Assembly: GCA_965531145.1 (NCBI GenBank)
Contig: CBESOE010000005.1
Coordinates: forward strand, 26,319-90,318
Length of the DNA stretch: 64,000 nt
Direction of reading: 5' to 3'
Source of the DNA: JAQAZP01 sp965531145
GTDB lineage: Bacteria; Acidobacteriota; JAQAZP01
Shown here: in pieces, positions 44,648-54,217 of the stretch
How positions within the stretch are numbered: position 1 is the first letter of the stretch
Layout of the letters: every line of letters begins with the position of its first letter
Notes under the pieces: model-generated
What the model saw: only the letters and a program-made list of their open reading frames with translations
Told to the model about the DNA's origin: nothing
Databases searched by the model: none
Made by a program: the position numbers and the translations under genes

Positions 44648-46117
44648 ATGATGTCGTCTGAAACCCAGTCACCACCAAGTTTTATGGAGTGGATGGAGCT
44701 GAAATCGCTGGTCGGCTCCATCACAACCCGCTCCCTTGTCGCCCGTCCCACCACCATCGAACAGTGCCGCGAGGCGCTGGAATACTGCCGGCAGCAGAAT
44801 ATGACCATCTGTGCCCGCGGCGCCGGTCGCGGATACGGGGACCTGGCGCTCAACGACGGTAACGCCCTGCTGGACATGAGCGGGATGAACCGCATCCTCA
44901 ATTTTGACGAGGAGACGAACCAGATCACCGTGGAAGCCGGCACCCGGCTCATCGACATCTATCAGAAGGTCCACCATCTTCTGCTCACGCTCCCTTCCAG
45001 TCCCACCGAATCGCACTCCAGCGTGGCCGGGGCCATGTGTGTCAACGTCAACGGCAAGGACGGGTGGCGCCAGGGCAGTTTTGCCCGGCAGGTGGTGCGC
45101 TTCTCCCTCCTGCTGGCCAACGGCGAGACCGTGGAGGTCGATCGATCCCACGAACTGTTCAATGTCGTGGTGGGAGGCCTCGGTCTGGTGGGTGTGGTGG
45201 TTGATGCCACGCTCCAGCTCAAACCGGTCCCCTCGCCCTTTGTCGAGGTCAACCGCATCCCGGCGGCTGATACCGACGAGATGCTCAGCATCATGGCTGA
45301 TATTGAAAAGACCCACGACATGGCCGTGGTCTGGATGGATGCCTACGCCGGTGGCTTGAAGACCGGACGCTCGGTGATCCATGCCGCCAGGTGGATCGAT
45401 CGCCCCGAAACCGAGGAGCAACGCAAGAAACTTCTCGACGCGGGCTACAAGCGCCTGGACAACCACCGCCGGCTCGGCCTGGCCCTGCACGAAAAATTCG
45501 GCCCGGTGCTGTCGCTGATGCTCCAGGCCCAGCAGCTGATGATGATTTCCTTCAACAATCTTTACTACGCCATGTCCCGTCTGGCCCACCGCATGGGACG
45601 CTCCTCCAACTCGGAGCTCTTTCTCCGGTTCAGCTTCGAAGCCAGCTTCACCGTGCCGCCGGCCCACCTGGTCTGCGGCCCTCGCGGTTACACGGTCCAG
45701 CTCACCTTCCCGCGGTCGGTGGCGCGCGAGGCCATCAACGAAATCATGGGCATCTGCCGCTCGTCACCCTGCCCGCCGGTCACCACCATTCTGCGCGGCC
45801 ACAAGGCGGACGACTGCCTGATCTCCTTCTCCGAGGACGGCTACAGCCTCAACTTCGAGTTCCACCCCAAGAAACGCCATGAAGCCGGCAGCCGCGAGGC
45901 CGTGGACCGCATCGTCGATGCCACGGTCCGCTACGGCGGCAAGATCCATCTGGCCAAGGACCAGGTCCTGACCCCGGAGCAGTTCTACCGTGTCTACCCC
46001 CGCTACCAGGAACTTCTGGAGTACAAGCGGAAACTCGACCCGGAGGGCCTGTTCACATCGGACCTGGCCCGCCGGGTGGGCATCGATCCCGATCTGAACA
46101 AGGAAGCGTCGGAATAG
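44648..46117 (+). CDS. FAD-linked oxidoreductase (GlcD/DprE1-like)
   Basis: A 489-residue flavoprotein with a PCMH-type FAD-binding domain: R-P-T-T-I-E-Q-C-R-E-A-L-E-Y, I-C-A-R-G-A-G-R-G-Y-G-D-L-A-L-N, T-V-E-A-G-T-R-L-I-D-I-Y and S-H-S-S-V-A-G-A-M-C-V-N-V-N-G-K-D. The C-terminal half carries the substrate domain with L-D-P-E-G-L-F-T-S-D-L-A near the end. Two ATGs (44648, 44651) follow GGAG. The closest named relatives by pattern are decaprenylphosphoryl-ribose oxidase-like and GlcD/FAD-binding oxidoreductases, which would suit a neighbouring polyprenyl-linked surface-glycan operon, but the substrate is not decidable. It converges on the DegT aminotransferase gene with a 14-base gap. Confidence 0.87.
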   Translation: MMSSETQSPPSFMEWMELKSLVGSITTRSLVARPTTIEQCREALEYCRQQNMTICARGAGRGYGDLALNDGNALLDMSGMNRILNFDEETNQITVEAGTRLIDIYQKVHHLLLTLPSSPTESHSSVAGAMCVNVNGKDGWRQGSFARQVVRFSLLLANGETVEVDRSHELFNVVVGGLGLVGVVVDATLQLKPVPSPFVEVNRIPAADTDEMLSIMADIEKTHDMAVVWMDAYAGGLKTGRSVIHAARWIDRPETEEQRKKLLDAGYKRLDNHRRLGLALHEKFGPVLSLMLQAQQLMMISFNNLYYAMSRLAHRMGRSSNSELFLRFSFEASFTVPPAHLVCGPRGYTVQLTFPRSVAREAINEIMGICRSSPCPPVTTILRGHKADDCLISFSEDGYSLNFEFHPKKRHEAGSREAVDRIVDATVRYGGKIHLAKDQVLTPEQFYRVYPRYQELLEYKRKLDPEGLFTSDLARRVGIDPDLNKEASE

Positions 46118-46131
46118 CGGCGGCAGCCGAC

Positions 46132-47292
46132 TCAGGACCTGGAGAGGGTTTCGAACCCGGCCAGCTCCCGTGCGGCCATTTGTTCGTCATAGAGGGCAAA
46201 GGCCGGCACCTGGAGGCACTGGGCGGAGGCACGCTCGGCAGCGGGGAACTGCCGCTCGGTTTTCACTCCGTAATACTCGGTGAGGGCACTGTGCCGGTGC
46301 AGCAGCACGCCACCGATCTTGACCACGGTGCAGCCCTGATCCACCAGGCGTTGAAGCACCGCCCGGGGCTCCCCCAGTCGGGCATCGGCCCGGAAGGGCA
46401 CGCGCCAGTACACACGGTCGGCCTCGGCGGGTGTGGAAAACGGGGTGAAGCCCGGGAGTTCCGCCAATGCCCGCTCGAACTCGCGAACATTCTTCACCAA
46501 CCGCGCCGAGCGCTCGGGGTAGGTGCTCATCTGCTCCAGGGCCAGGGCCAGGGCAAAGGCATGGGGACGATACTTGATGCCCACGGCGTTGGCGATGTGC
46601 TTGTAGCGGTCGGTGAGCAACCCCTTGGGCACACGGTTCACGTGCCCGTACAGCAGCATGCGGTCACGACAGTCGTCGGTGTTGGCGGTAACCACGCCAA
46701 GTTCACCACCGGAGATCAGCTTGCCCTTGCCCATGGAGGCACAGATGTAGTCGTAGTAGCGGCCCAGGGGACGCCCCCGCCACAGCGTGCCCAGGGCGTG
46801 GGACACATCGGCGATGAGTTTCAGGTTGTGGCCGTCGGCCAGCGCTCGCAGCCGATCGGCATCAGCGGGACAACCCCAGGGCTGGTGGACGATGATCGCC
46901 CGGGTGCGGGGAGTGATCATCCTGGCAACGTCGTCCGGGTCCAGGGTCAGGTCATCCTCGCGGACATCGCAAAAGACCGGTTTCGCCCCCATCATGCAGA
47001 CCGGCAGGGCCATGGCGTAATAGCCGTAGACCGGGATCAGTACTTCATCGCCCGGCTGGAGGTCCATGGCAAAGAGGGCCAGGTGCAGGGCCGCGGTGCC
47101 GTTGCACACCGCCACGCCGTGTCGTGTGCCGAAAAAGGTCGCCGCCTCCCGCTCGAACCGTTCCAGGACACCCCCCTCCACCACTGAGAGCTCCTCCTCC
47201 ACCACGGTGCGCAGGATCCGCCCCAGCACTTCCTCGTCGAGGGAGTAGAAGAGGCGCTGCTGGTCTTCCAGTGTCAGTGCAGGTGTTTTCAT
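46132..47292 (-). CDS. DegT/DnrJ/EryC1/StrS-type aminotransferase (copy 1)
   Basis: A 386-residue PLP-dependent sugar aminotransferase-like protein, last gene of the minus-strand glycan operon. Visible features: V-C-N-G-T-A-A-L-H-L-A-L (phosphate binding), G-D-E-V-L-I-P-V-Y-G-Y-Y-A, L-I-A-D-V-S-H-A-L-G (Asp/His pair near the cofactor), and the lysine region A-S-M-G-K-G-K-L-I-S-G-G-E-L-G. It likely transfers an amino group to a keto-sugar used for a surface glycan; the exact sugar is unknown. It lies 6 bases after the stop of a second DegT paralogue with modest similarity, so the pair probably act on two positions or two sugars. Confidence 0.9.
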   Translation of the reverse strand: MKTPALTLEDQQRLFYSLDEEVLGRILRTVVEEELSVVEGGVLERFEREAATFFGTRHGVAVCNGTAALHLALFAMDLQPGDEVLIPVYGYYAMALPVCMMGAKPVFCDVREDDLTLDPDDVARMITPRTRAIIVHQPWGCPADADRLRALADGHNLKLIADVSHALGTLWRGRPLGRYYDYICASMGKGKLISGGELGVVTANTDDCRDRMLLYGHVNRVPKGLLTDRYKHIANAVGIKYRPHAFALALALEQMSTYPERSARLVKNVREFERALAELPGFTPFSTPAEADRVYWRVPFRADARLGEPRAVLQRLVDQGCTVVKIGGVLLHRHSALTEYYGVKTERQFPAAERASAQCLQVPAFALYDEQMAARELAGFETLSRS

Positions 47293-47298
47293 GGCACC

Positions 47299-48558
47299 CT
47301 ACAATTCCGGCAGCGAAGCCCAGGCCCGGATGGTCTTCGCGATTTTGTGCATCTGGCTCTGGGGCACCACCGGGTAGACGCAGATTTCAATGATCGATGC
47401 TTCGCGGGGCGGCGCTGTTTCCGCACTGTCGCCATCGTCACGGAACACGTCGAGAACCGAGCAGTCGGACATGTCGCTGATCTTGGTGTCGATACCGTTG
47501 CGCAGCAGGCGGTGGCGCAGTTCATCCCGGTTGCCGGCATCCACAGTGAGTGGGTAATAGACATAGATATTGGTCCCGCCGGCCGAATCGGGGGGCCTGA
47601 CACCGGGCACCTCGCCGATGCGGTCGGTGAGGATGGCGGCGTTGCGACGTGCGCCCTGGTTGAATGCGTCGATATGTCGGAGCTGGAGCAGTCCCACCGC
47701 CGCCGAGAGGTTGGACTGCGGGGTGATCCGGGGGTTGGACGCGGCAAAGTCGGAGAGCAGCGTGTTGCCCACCGAGGAGTCCATCAGCGGTTTGCCCTGG
47801 GCCAGCTTCAGACGCAGGGCCGGGTAGGCGGTGAGACCGAAGACCAGCGGCCGGGTCAGCAGCCACTTGATCCAGATGGAGATGGCCTTCTTGGTGATGG
47901 CGTTGGCCGGTGCCTGCTCGGTTTTTGCCAGAATGACCCGCGTCCGCTCCGCGATGACATCGTCCGAAGTGGCGACGGCCCCGCCGGCGAAACAGGGCAT
48001 ATTTTTGCCTTCCGCAAAACTGAAGATTCCCACGTCGCCGAAGGTGCCGGCCTGCTGGCCCTCCACCCGGACCCCGCAGGCATGGGCGCAGTCTTCCAGC
48101 AGCCGGATATCGCGGCCGCGGATCAGTTCGGCGATACCGCGGATGTCGCAGGGCTGCCCGAAGAGGTGCGTGGCCAGCACGGCCCCGGTATTCTCGTTGA
48201 GCAGGGGGGCGACCTGCTCCGGCCCCGAGTTGTAGGTCTCCGGGTCCACGTCACAGAACACCGGCTTGTATCCCAGCATTTTTGCCACCAGGGGCATCAC
48301 CGGGAAGGTGAAAACCGGGAAGATGATTTCGCGCCCTTTTTCGATTTCCAGCGCTTCCAGCGCCAGCTGGAATGCCGAGCGCCCCGAAGAAGCCCCGAAG
48401 ACATGGGTCACCCCCAGCCATTCGGCAAAGCGCTTCGGAAATTCACTCTGTTCCGGCCCCTGCTGGACCCTCTTGCGGAGGATGCAGGAGATCAGGGTGC
48501 GCAGTGAACCGGGAGGGAGGTTCACACACCTGCGTGGTACGGCTCCGGTAAAAGGCAT
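47299..48558 (-). CDS. DegT/DnrJ/EryC1/StrS-type aminotransferase (copy 2)
   Basis: A 419-residue paralogue in the same operon. Features: F-G-A-S-S-G-R-S-A-F-Q-L-A-L, E-I-I-F-P-V-F-T-F-P, K-P-V-F-C-D-V-D-P-E-T-Y, A-T-H-L-F-G-Q-P-C-D-I, L-L-E-D-C-A-H-A-C-G, and the putative PLP lysine in F-S-F-A-E-G-K-N-M-P. The start at 48558 has AAGGAG upstream. A 124-base gap separates it from the flippase-like gene; no clear promoter is seen there, so co-transcription is likely. The role is amino-sugar (or similar) synthesis for the glycan. Substrate specificity cannot be judged. Confidence 0.9.
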   Translation of the reverse strand: MPFTGAVPRRCVNLPPGSLRTLISCILRKRVQQGPEQSEFPKRFAEWLGVTHVFGASSGRSAFQLALEALEIEKGREIIFPVFTFPVMPLVAKMLGYKPVFCDVDPETYNSGPEQVAPLLNENTGAVLATHLFGQPCDIRGIAELIRGRDIRLLEDCAHACGVRVEGQQAGTFGDVGIFSFAEGKNMPCFAGGAVATSDDVIAERTRVILAKTEQAPANAITKKAISIWIKWLLTRPLVFGLTAYPALRLKLAQGKPLMDSSVGNTLLSDFAASNPRITPQSNLSAAVGLLQLRHIDAFNQGARRNAAILTDRIGEVPGVRPPDSAGGTNIYVYYPLTVDAGNRDELRHRLLRNGIDTKISDMSDCSVLDVFRDDGDSAETAPPREASIIEICVYPVVPQSQMHKIAKTIRAWASLPEL

Positions 48559-48682
48559 CTCAGATTCTCCTTATCCTGTGCCATGCGGCCAAGGGCGATC
48601 CATCGCCCGGAAACCCTGCAGACCGTGATCGACAATGCGATCGGTGGAAACGGCGGATTGTATACCCGGGAAGACCCCTTTC

Positions 48683-49747
48683 TCAAGTCGCCGGCGGCCG
48701 GTCGGACGGCCCCGGTTCGCCGGCGATGACACCCTCCCGCTCGCGCCACGTATAGAGCCCCAGTTTGTGCCGCAGCAGCCAGACCACCAGCCCCAGCCAG
48801 ATATGCAGCCAGGAGTCGATGAGCCGGTTGAGCACGGTGACCGAGGCCGCCGTCGGATGGGCGACCCCCAGCAGTCTCAGACACCCGTACAGGGTGGCCT
48901 CCACCAGACCGGCGCCGGAGGGTGTCAGCGGGAAAGTGGACGCCAGCAGCGGCAGCTGGACCAGAAAAACGATCTCCACCACACTGAAGTGCAGGTCGAA
49001 GGCCAGCATCAGGCACAGCGTCCAGACAGCCTCCAGCACCCAGATCGTCACCGTCAGGCCGGCGATGGTGCCCAGCTCCTTTCGCGCCGGCCACATCCCG
49101 GCCTGGAAGGCCTCGATCGCCTCCCGCATGGCGTTGGGAACCCAGTTGGGCAACGATTTTCTGTAGAGCAGCAGCGGGGTGAGGATACCGGTCAGGACAA
49201 GCGCGAGCGTAAGGCCGCCAATGAGGCCCCAGGCCACGGTCTGGGGAAGCTTGGTGGAGAAGATCAGGTAGGACGACAGTACCGCCAGCACCAGCACGAT
49301 CCAGGCGTCGATCAGGCGCAGGAAGAACAGGGACCCCAACGCGGTGCTGCGGCGGACACGAAAGTTGATCCGGGCCAGGTGGGCGGCGTAGAGGTCTCCG
49401 ATTTTACCCGGCACCACATTGTCCACCGCGTTGTAGAAGAAGACCACCAGCCCGAATTTGCCTGTGCTGCCCTGCACCGGCATGTGGCCCAGCGACCGCT
49501 TCCACCTCATTCCCCGGATGGGGTAAGTGGCATAGTGGGCCAGGAAACCGAGGAAGGCATACCACTTGTTACAGGCGAGGATATCCTGCCAGACCTGGGC
49601 CAGGTCGATTTTGGTCACCATGTAGCCGAGGAGCACCAGGGCGGCCGCAATGCCCAGAAAGGTGTGCCACCCCCAGAGGTTGGGCATCTCGTGACCCCCC
49701 GGCGGAAGGGGCTCAGCTGCTGTCTGTCTGGGGTCATCTGCGGGCAT
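48683..49747 (-). CDS. Flippase-like lysylphosphatidylglycerol synthase TM-region family protein
   Basis: A 354-residue integral membrane protein with about 8 hydrophobic segments. Family marks: Y-A-F-L-G-F-L-A-H-Y-A-T-Y-P-I-R-G-M-R-W, N-A-V-D-N-V-V-P-G-K-I-G-D-L-Y-A-A-H-L-A, and the C-terminal F-P-L-T-P-S-G-A-G-L-V-E-A-T-L-Y-G. It belongs to the UPF0104/flippase-like group, some members of which move lipid-linked material across membranes. Its ATG overlaps the stop of the GT9 gene by 1 base, so translation is coupled. Transport of a lipid-linked intermediate of the glycan made by this operon is a reasonable inference. Confidence 0.9.
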   Translation of the reverse strand: MPADDPRQTAAEPLPPGGHEMPNLWGWHTFLGIAAALVLLGYMVTKIDLAQVWQDILACNKWYAFLGFLAHYATYPIRGMRWKRSLGHMPVQGSTGKFGLVVFFYNAVDNVVPGKIGDLYAAHLARINFRVRRSTALGSLFFLRLIDAWIVLVLAVLSSYLIFSTKLPQTVAWGLIGGLTLALVLTGILTPLLLYRKSLPNWVPNAMREAIEAFQAGMWPARKELGTIAGLTVTIWVLEAVWTLCLMLAFDLHFSVVEIVFLVQLPLLASTFPLTPSGAGLVEATLYGCLRLLGVAHPTAASVTVLNRLIDSWLHIWLGLVVWLLRHKLGLYTWREREGVIAGEPGPSDRPPAT

Positions 49748-50988
49748 CAGTCACCCATGCCCGCACCCTGGCGCCGGGCTTCAAAGAGACGGCACGCGAG
49801 ATCGAATACTTCATCCACGCTGATCTTCTGCATGCAGATGTTGTCGGTGCAGGCCGATTGCCGGTCATTGAATGCATTCACACAGGGGCTGCAGGCAATG
49901 CCCGCCCAGAGCGTGTGCGTCCGTTCGCTCAGCGCGCCGAATACCCGGGGGGTCTCGGGGCCGAAAATCGCGATCACATCCATGGGGGTCACCGTGGCGT
50001 AGTGCGCCGGCCCGCTGTCGTTGGTGACCATCAGTTCCGACCGGCAGTAGGTAGCGAACAGTTCGTCCAGGGAGGTTTTCCCGGCAAAATTGATGCAGCG
50101 GGGTGAACCCACCTTCTCCACCAGTTCCCGGGCCCCCTCTTCCTCGTCGGGGGCTCCGGTGAACACCACGGCCAGGTCCTGGTAGCGATCCAGCAGACGC
50201 CGGGCCAGGTCGATATAGCGATCCCCGGGCCAGGACCTGAGCGGCAGGAAATCACCGCGGTTGGCATTGAGCAGGATCACCGGAGGCGCCGTTTCCACAT
50301 CGAGCATCGATCGCAGCAGGGTCTCGACCTTCTCCGCCGTCTCGGGAGCTGGACGATAGTCGGGGAGTTCCCCCCCCCGCACCGGCATCAGGTCGCAGGC
50401 GGGCAGTTTGTCCGCCGGGCACCAGATGGCGTCCACGATCTGGTGGAAGATCTCACTGGCATGCATGCTGGTGTTGTAGCAAAGCCGGTGGGTCATCAGG
50501 TCGCCACGGTAGGAGGCCTCGCCGTAGAAAGCGTGAAACCCCACCCGGATGGAAGCCCCGCTGAGCCAGGAGAGCACCGCCGTGGAGCGGGCAAAGAACT
50601 CGCAGTCGATGGTGGCTTCGATTCCTTCCCGACGCATGCGAAGGACCGCCCGGATGGCGTCCACCATGGCCTGGACAGCATTGTCCGCCCGAATGACGAT
50701 GAGGTTCTCCAGGGGGACGATCTGCAGCAGTTTGACGATGAACTGGTTCTGTTCGAACACCACGAAGAACAGGTTCTCCCGCCCGACCTTCTCCGCGGCA
50801 CGCATCAATGCGGGATAGGCCACAACGGTGGCCCCCTGTTCGGCGAGCTTGATCGCGGCGATCCGCCGCGGGGAGCTCACCGGTTTCCGGGTCCCCAACA
50901 GGTCGCCCACCCTACGCATCAGCGTGAGCAGAAAACAGAGCGGGACACCGAACCACTTGTCCACCAGCCGCATCAGACCTACGTTCAC
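49747..50988 (-). CDS. Glycosyltransferase family 9 (heptosyltransferase-like)
   Basis: A 413-residue GT-B enzyme. I place the start at the GTG at 50988, preceded by GGGAGGAG and overlapping the upstream stop (GTGA); the longer frame to 51267 runs antisense-like over the GT39 gene. Features: an N-terminal R-I-A-A-I-K-L-A-E-Q-G-A-T-V-V-A-Y, a central D-C-E-F-F-A-R-S-T-A-V-L-S-W-L-S-G-A, I-L-L-N-A-N-R-G-D-F-L-P-L-R-S-W-P, and the donor site M-V-T-N-D-S-G-P-A-H-Y-A. A late Cys-rich stretch (I-A-C-S-P-C-V-N-A-F-N-D-R-Q-S-A-C) is the pattern of GT9-related proteins. It most likely adds heptose or a related sugar to lipid A-type or other surface glycan. Confidence 0.88.
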   Translation of the reverse strand: MNVGLMRLVDKWFGVPLCFLLTLMRRVGDLLGTRKPVSSPRRIAAIKLAEQGATVVAYPALMRAAEKVGRENLFFVVFEQNQFIVKLLQIVPLENLIVIRADNAVQAMVDAIRAVLRMRREGIEATIDCEFFARSTAVLSWLSGASIRVGFHAFYGEASYRGDLMTHRLCYNTSMHASEIFHQIVDAIWCPADKLPACDLMPVRGGELPDYRPAPETAEKVETLLRSMLDVETAPPVILLNANRGDFLPLRSWPGDRYIDLARRLLDRYQDLAVVFTGAPDEEEGARELVEKVGSPRCINFAGKTSLDELFATYCRSELMVTNDSGPAHYATVTPMDVIAIFGPETPRVFGALSERTHTLWAGIACSPCVNAFNDRQSACTDNICMQKISVDEVFDLACRLFEARRQGAGMGD

Positions 50989-52598
50989 GGCTCCTCCCGA
51001 TTGGCGATGAGCACGAATTCCCGGTGCCCGATGGCTTTCCTGGTGATCTCCGGCAGGGCCTTGAGGTAGTCGTCCTCCAGCGTCGCATAGTGGTCCGTGC
51101 CCACCACGGCCATGGAGAAGGTGGGGCGTTCCATGAAGGCCTTCAGTTCCTGCTCGGTTTTGATTTCTTCCACAAAGCTGTCGGTGTAATAGACGAATGC
51201 GGCCCGGTAGTGCTTGTACATCACCCATTCGCCGCCCTGTTCCAGCCGGGCGGCGATTTCCTCGCAAAACGGCTTTGGTGTCTTGTAGACATTCATCGCC
51301 GGGATCAGCACGTGCACCCCCAGCAGCACCAGCACCCCCATGAATGCCGCCGGCAGAAAGATCAGCGCCCGCGGGCTGTTCCGGCGCCAGGCCACGAAGA
51401 GCAGCACGGCGAATGTCCCGGTGACCAGACTGGCGGCAATACCCAGTCCGAGGAACTCCGGGTATTGCGTACTGCCGCCGACGGGCAGGGCCACGGTGAC
51501 CAGCAGCAGGATCCCGGCAAAGATCAGGGCGGGGATGACGATGGACCGGCGGAAGTACTTCTCCTTCCAGCCGTCAAGGGCCCGGTGGCCGAGGTATCCC
51601 ACCAGCAGGGCCAGGCCCGGGTAAAGCCCGAGGATGTACTGGTGCCGCTTGCACTGGGCCAGGGAGAAGAAGAGCAGCAGGGCGAAGACCCAGACCAGCA
51701 GGAGCTTGAGGTTTTTGCGGTCCGCCTCGCTGCGCCGGCTGAAGGCCAGGTGAATCGCCCCGGGCAGGAAGAGCGACCAGGGGAGAAAGGCCCAGAGCAG
51801 ACCCACCGCGTAGTAGTGGAACGGCCGGTTGTGGGTCCAGGTGTTGAGAAACCGGGTCACATTGGTGGTGATGAGCAGGTCGGACCCGTAGTCGCTTCTC
51901 ATGCCGGCCGGAATATACCAGGAGAGGGCGATGGCAGCGAAGATCAGTGTGCCCCAGACCAGTTTCATTTTCAGAATGTGCTTCAGGTCCTTCATCACCA
52001 CGAGGTAGACGAAGATGACCAGGCCCGGGATCGCCAGGTTGACCGGCCCCATGGTCAGAACGCCGAGGCCGGCCGCGGCACACATCCAGAGATAGGACGA
52101 CGTTCGTTTCCCCGGATCCGAGTACCCCCGGTGGAACATGAAAATGGCCAGGGTGGCGAAGAAGGTGGAGAGCATGTAGGTCTGGGCCCATCGCCCGTTC
52201 TCCAGAAAGAGGACACTGGTCCCCAGGGCCAGTGCAGCAATGAAACCGGCGCGGGGTGAAAAGGCCCGCCGGCCCATGAAAAATGTGAGCAAAATGGTCC
52301 CGATGGCCGCCAGGGCGGAAAAGATCCTCGCCCGGAATTCGTCCACATCGCCATAGGGGAGTGAAATAAACCCCACCAGCCAGTTGTAGAGCGCGGGTTT
52401 GATGGTCCAGGGGATGCCGTTGCACGTGGGGTAGAGCCAATTGCCCGTCCGGATCATTTCCCGGCTGATCTGGGCATACTCGTCTTCATCGGGGGCCCAG
52501 AGGTCGCGGTCCCCCACCCCGTAAACGAAGAGGAAGAAGCCGGCGATGACCAGAGCGATGACAAGGGTCCTGGTATTGGTGAATCGTAGTTCAGTCAT
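50985..52598 (-). CDS. GT39-like (ArnT-type) integral membrane glycosyltransferase, copy 1
   Basis: A 537-residue GT-C enzyme with about 11-12 transmembrane helices and a small C-terminal extracytoplasmic domain. The first periplasmic loop has the acidic signature W-A-P-D-E-D-E-Y-A-Q-I-S-R-E-M, followed by G-N-W-L-Y-P, typical of ArnT/PMT-related enzymes that use polyprenyl-phosphate-linked sugars. It overlaps its upstream neighbour by 4 bases (ATGA) and the GT9 gene by 4 bases (GTGA), so all are translationally coupled. The acceptor may be lipid A, a surface glycan or a protein. Confidence 0.9.
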   Translation of the reverse strand: MTELRFTNTRTLVIALVIAGFFLFVYGVGDRDLWAPDEDEYAQISREMIRTGNWLYPTCNGIPWTIKPALYNWLVGFISLPYGDVDEFRARIFSALAAIGTILLTFFMGRRAFSPRAGFIAALALGTSVLFLENGRWAQTYMLSTFFATLAIFMFHRGYSDPGKRTSSYLWMCAAAGLGVLTMGPVNLAIPGLVIFVYLVVMKDLKHILKMKLVWGTLIFAAIALSWYIPAGMRSDYGSDLLITTNVTRFLNTWTHNRPFHYYAVGLLWAFLPWSLFLPGAIHLAFSRRSEADRKNLKLLLVWVFALLLFFSLAQCKRHQYILGLYPGLALLVGYLGHRALDGWKEKYFRRSIVIPALIFAGILLLVTVALPVGGSTQYPEFLGLGIAASLVTGTFAVLLFVAWRRNSPRALIFLPAAFMGVLVLLGVHVLIPAMNVYKTPKPFCEEIAARLEQGGEWVMYKHYRAAFVYYTDSFVEEIKTEQELKAFMERPTFSMAVVGTDHYATLEDDYLKALPEITRKAIGHREFVLIANREEP

Positions 52599-54217
52599 CG
52601 CGGGCCGGCCTCCTGATCCGGCATGTTCGATAGAATCAGATTGTTGCCTTTGTCCCAGATAATGTATGTCTTCTCCTTCAACTGTTCAAGCGGGTCGTAG
52701 CGGCGTCTTTCAGTCACGAAGTAGACCCGCTCATCCGTATCCAGAAACTCCGCCAGTTGATCGGGCGAGGTCAATACGGTGGCCTGGCGTCCCGTGTAGA
52801 ACAGTATCGAGTCCTTCATCTGCCAGTAGAAAGTGAACTTCTCCCCCGGTGGGATCAGAGTGTCCAGCTCGGCGCCCAGCACCTTGGTGGAGCGGTAGAT
52901 GTTGATCGAGGGCACGACCCAGATGATGAACGGAATCATCAGGAAGAAGATGGTTCCCGCGGTCAGGGCAAAACTGGTCTTGTATCGCCGGACCAGGAAA
53001 AAGAGGAAGGCGATGATGGCCACCAGACAGACCACGGTGAAGATGTAATTCACCCGGGAGAGATTGACACCGTAGCGGTACTGGACCTTGACCGGTGGGT
53101 TGAGCCGCAGATAGACCACGGCAAAGATGAAAAATGCCGTATAGAGGCCGGAGGACCAGATGAAAAACCGCCTGAGCCGCTGCGATGGAAAGGTGATCAG
53201 ATCATGCCAGAGCAGGGCCACCAGCAAGGCCACCGCCGGATAGAGGGGAAGGATGTAGGTGGACATCTTCGATCCGGCCACGGTAAAGAAGAGAAAGATG
53301 AACCAGAACCAGATCAGGCAGAAGAGCGTGCTGTCATTTATCTTTTTGAGTCCGCCCTTGAAACCGTGGATCAGGGCGACGGGCAGGAAAAAGGACCAGG
53401 GGAAGAAACCGCCGATCAGCCGTGGCAGGTAGTAGTAGAACGGCTGCGGATGGCGGGCGCCCGCCCCGCCGGTGAAGCTGTGCAGATTCTTCTCGATGAG
53501 GAAGTAGTGGAGGTATTCAGGGTTCTTCAAGCTGAGCAGGAGATACCAGGGAGCGATGATCAGCACGAAGACGACGATGCCCGGGCCCAGGTGCATCTCC
53601 TTGATAAACTTCAGATTTCTGCGGCTGATGAGAAAAAGCCCGATGATGGCGGCAGGAACCAGCAGGCCGATGGGCCCCTTGGCCAGAACCGCGAACCCCG
53701 CCGAGACATAAAAGAAGAAGAAATTGAACCGCCGACGGGTCTCGCTGGAATACCCCGCATAGAAAAAATAGAGGGTCGAGGTGATGAAGAAGACCAGGGC
53801 GATGTCGTGGACCACCACACGGGAGAGAACGATGAATTGAACGGCGGTGGCCAGAACCACCCCGCTGATGAAGCCCACCGTCCGGTTGAACAACAGCCGG
53901 CCCAGCAGGTAGGTAATCAGGACACATCCCGTCCCCAGCAGCGCCGCGGGCAGCCTGGCCGCGAATTCGGTGAATCCGAACACCAGGAAAGCGAGGGCAA
54001 CGAACCAGTTGAAGAGCACCGTTTTGTCATAGAACGGTTCACCGTTGAAAATCGGTGTGATCCAGTCGCCGCTCTCCACCATTATCCTGGATGTCGAAGC
54101 GTGCATCCCCTCGTCGATGTCCCAGAGAGGCTGGCTGCCAAGACAGGTGAAGAAGAAGACGAGACAGCAGACAGAGAGGCCCGCGATGAAAAGGAGATCC
54201 TGTCTCTGTTCAGTCAT
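52595..54217 (-). CDS. GT39-like (ArnT-type) integral membrane glycosyltransferase, copy 2 (first gene of operon)
   Basis: A 540-residue GT-C membrane enzyme, the promoter-proximal gene of the glycan operon. The acidic signature W-D-I-D-E-G-M-H-A-S-T-S-R-I-M-V-E-S-G-D lies in the first loop, and about 11 hydrophobic helices follow, with R-H-P-Q-P-F-Y-Y-Y-L-P-R in a periplasmic segment. The C-terminal soluble domain is of the DUF-like kind seen in such transferases (F-T-F-Y-W-Q-M-K-D-S-I-L-F-Y-T-G). It is distinct from, but parallel to, the next gene; two ArnT-like enzymes suggest two different lipid-linked sugar donors or acceptors. Codon use is somewhat more AT-rich than its neighbours. Confidence 0.9.
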   Translation of the reverse strand: MTEQRQDLLFIAGLSVCCLVFFFTCLGSQPLWDIDEGMHASTSRIMVESGDWITPIFNGEPFYDKTVLFNWFVALAFLVFGFTEFAARLPAALLGTGCVLITYLLGRLLFNRTVGFISGVVLATAVQFIVLSRVVVHDIALVFFITSTLYFFYAGYSSETRRRFNFFFFYVSAGFAVLAKGPIGLLVPAAIIGLFLISRRNLKFIKEMHLGPGIVVFVLIIAPWYLLLSLKNPEYLHYFLIEKNLHSFTGGAGARHPQPFYYYLPRLIGGFFPWSFFLPVALIHGFKGGLKKINDSTLFCLIWFWFIFLFFTVAGSKMSTYILPLYPAVALLVALLWHDLITFPSQRLRRFFIWSSGLYTAFFIFAVVYLRLNPPVKVQYRYGVNLSRVNYIFTVVCLVAIIAFLFFLVRRYKTSFALTAGTIFFLMIPFIIWVVPSINIYRSTKVLGAELDTLIPPGEKFTFYWQMKDSILFYTGRQATVLTSPDQLAEFLDTDERVYFVTERRRYDPLEQLKEKTYIIWDKGNNLILSNMPDQEAGPR

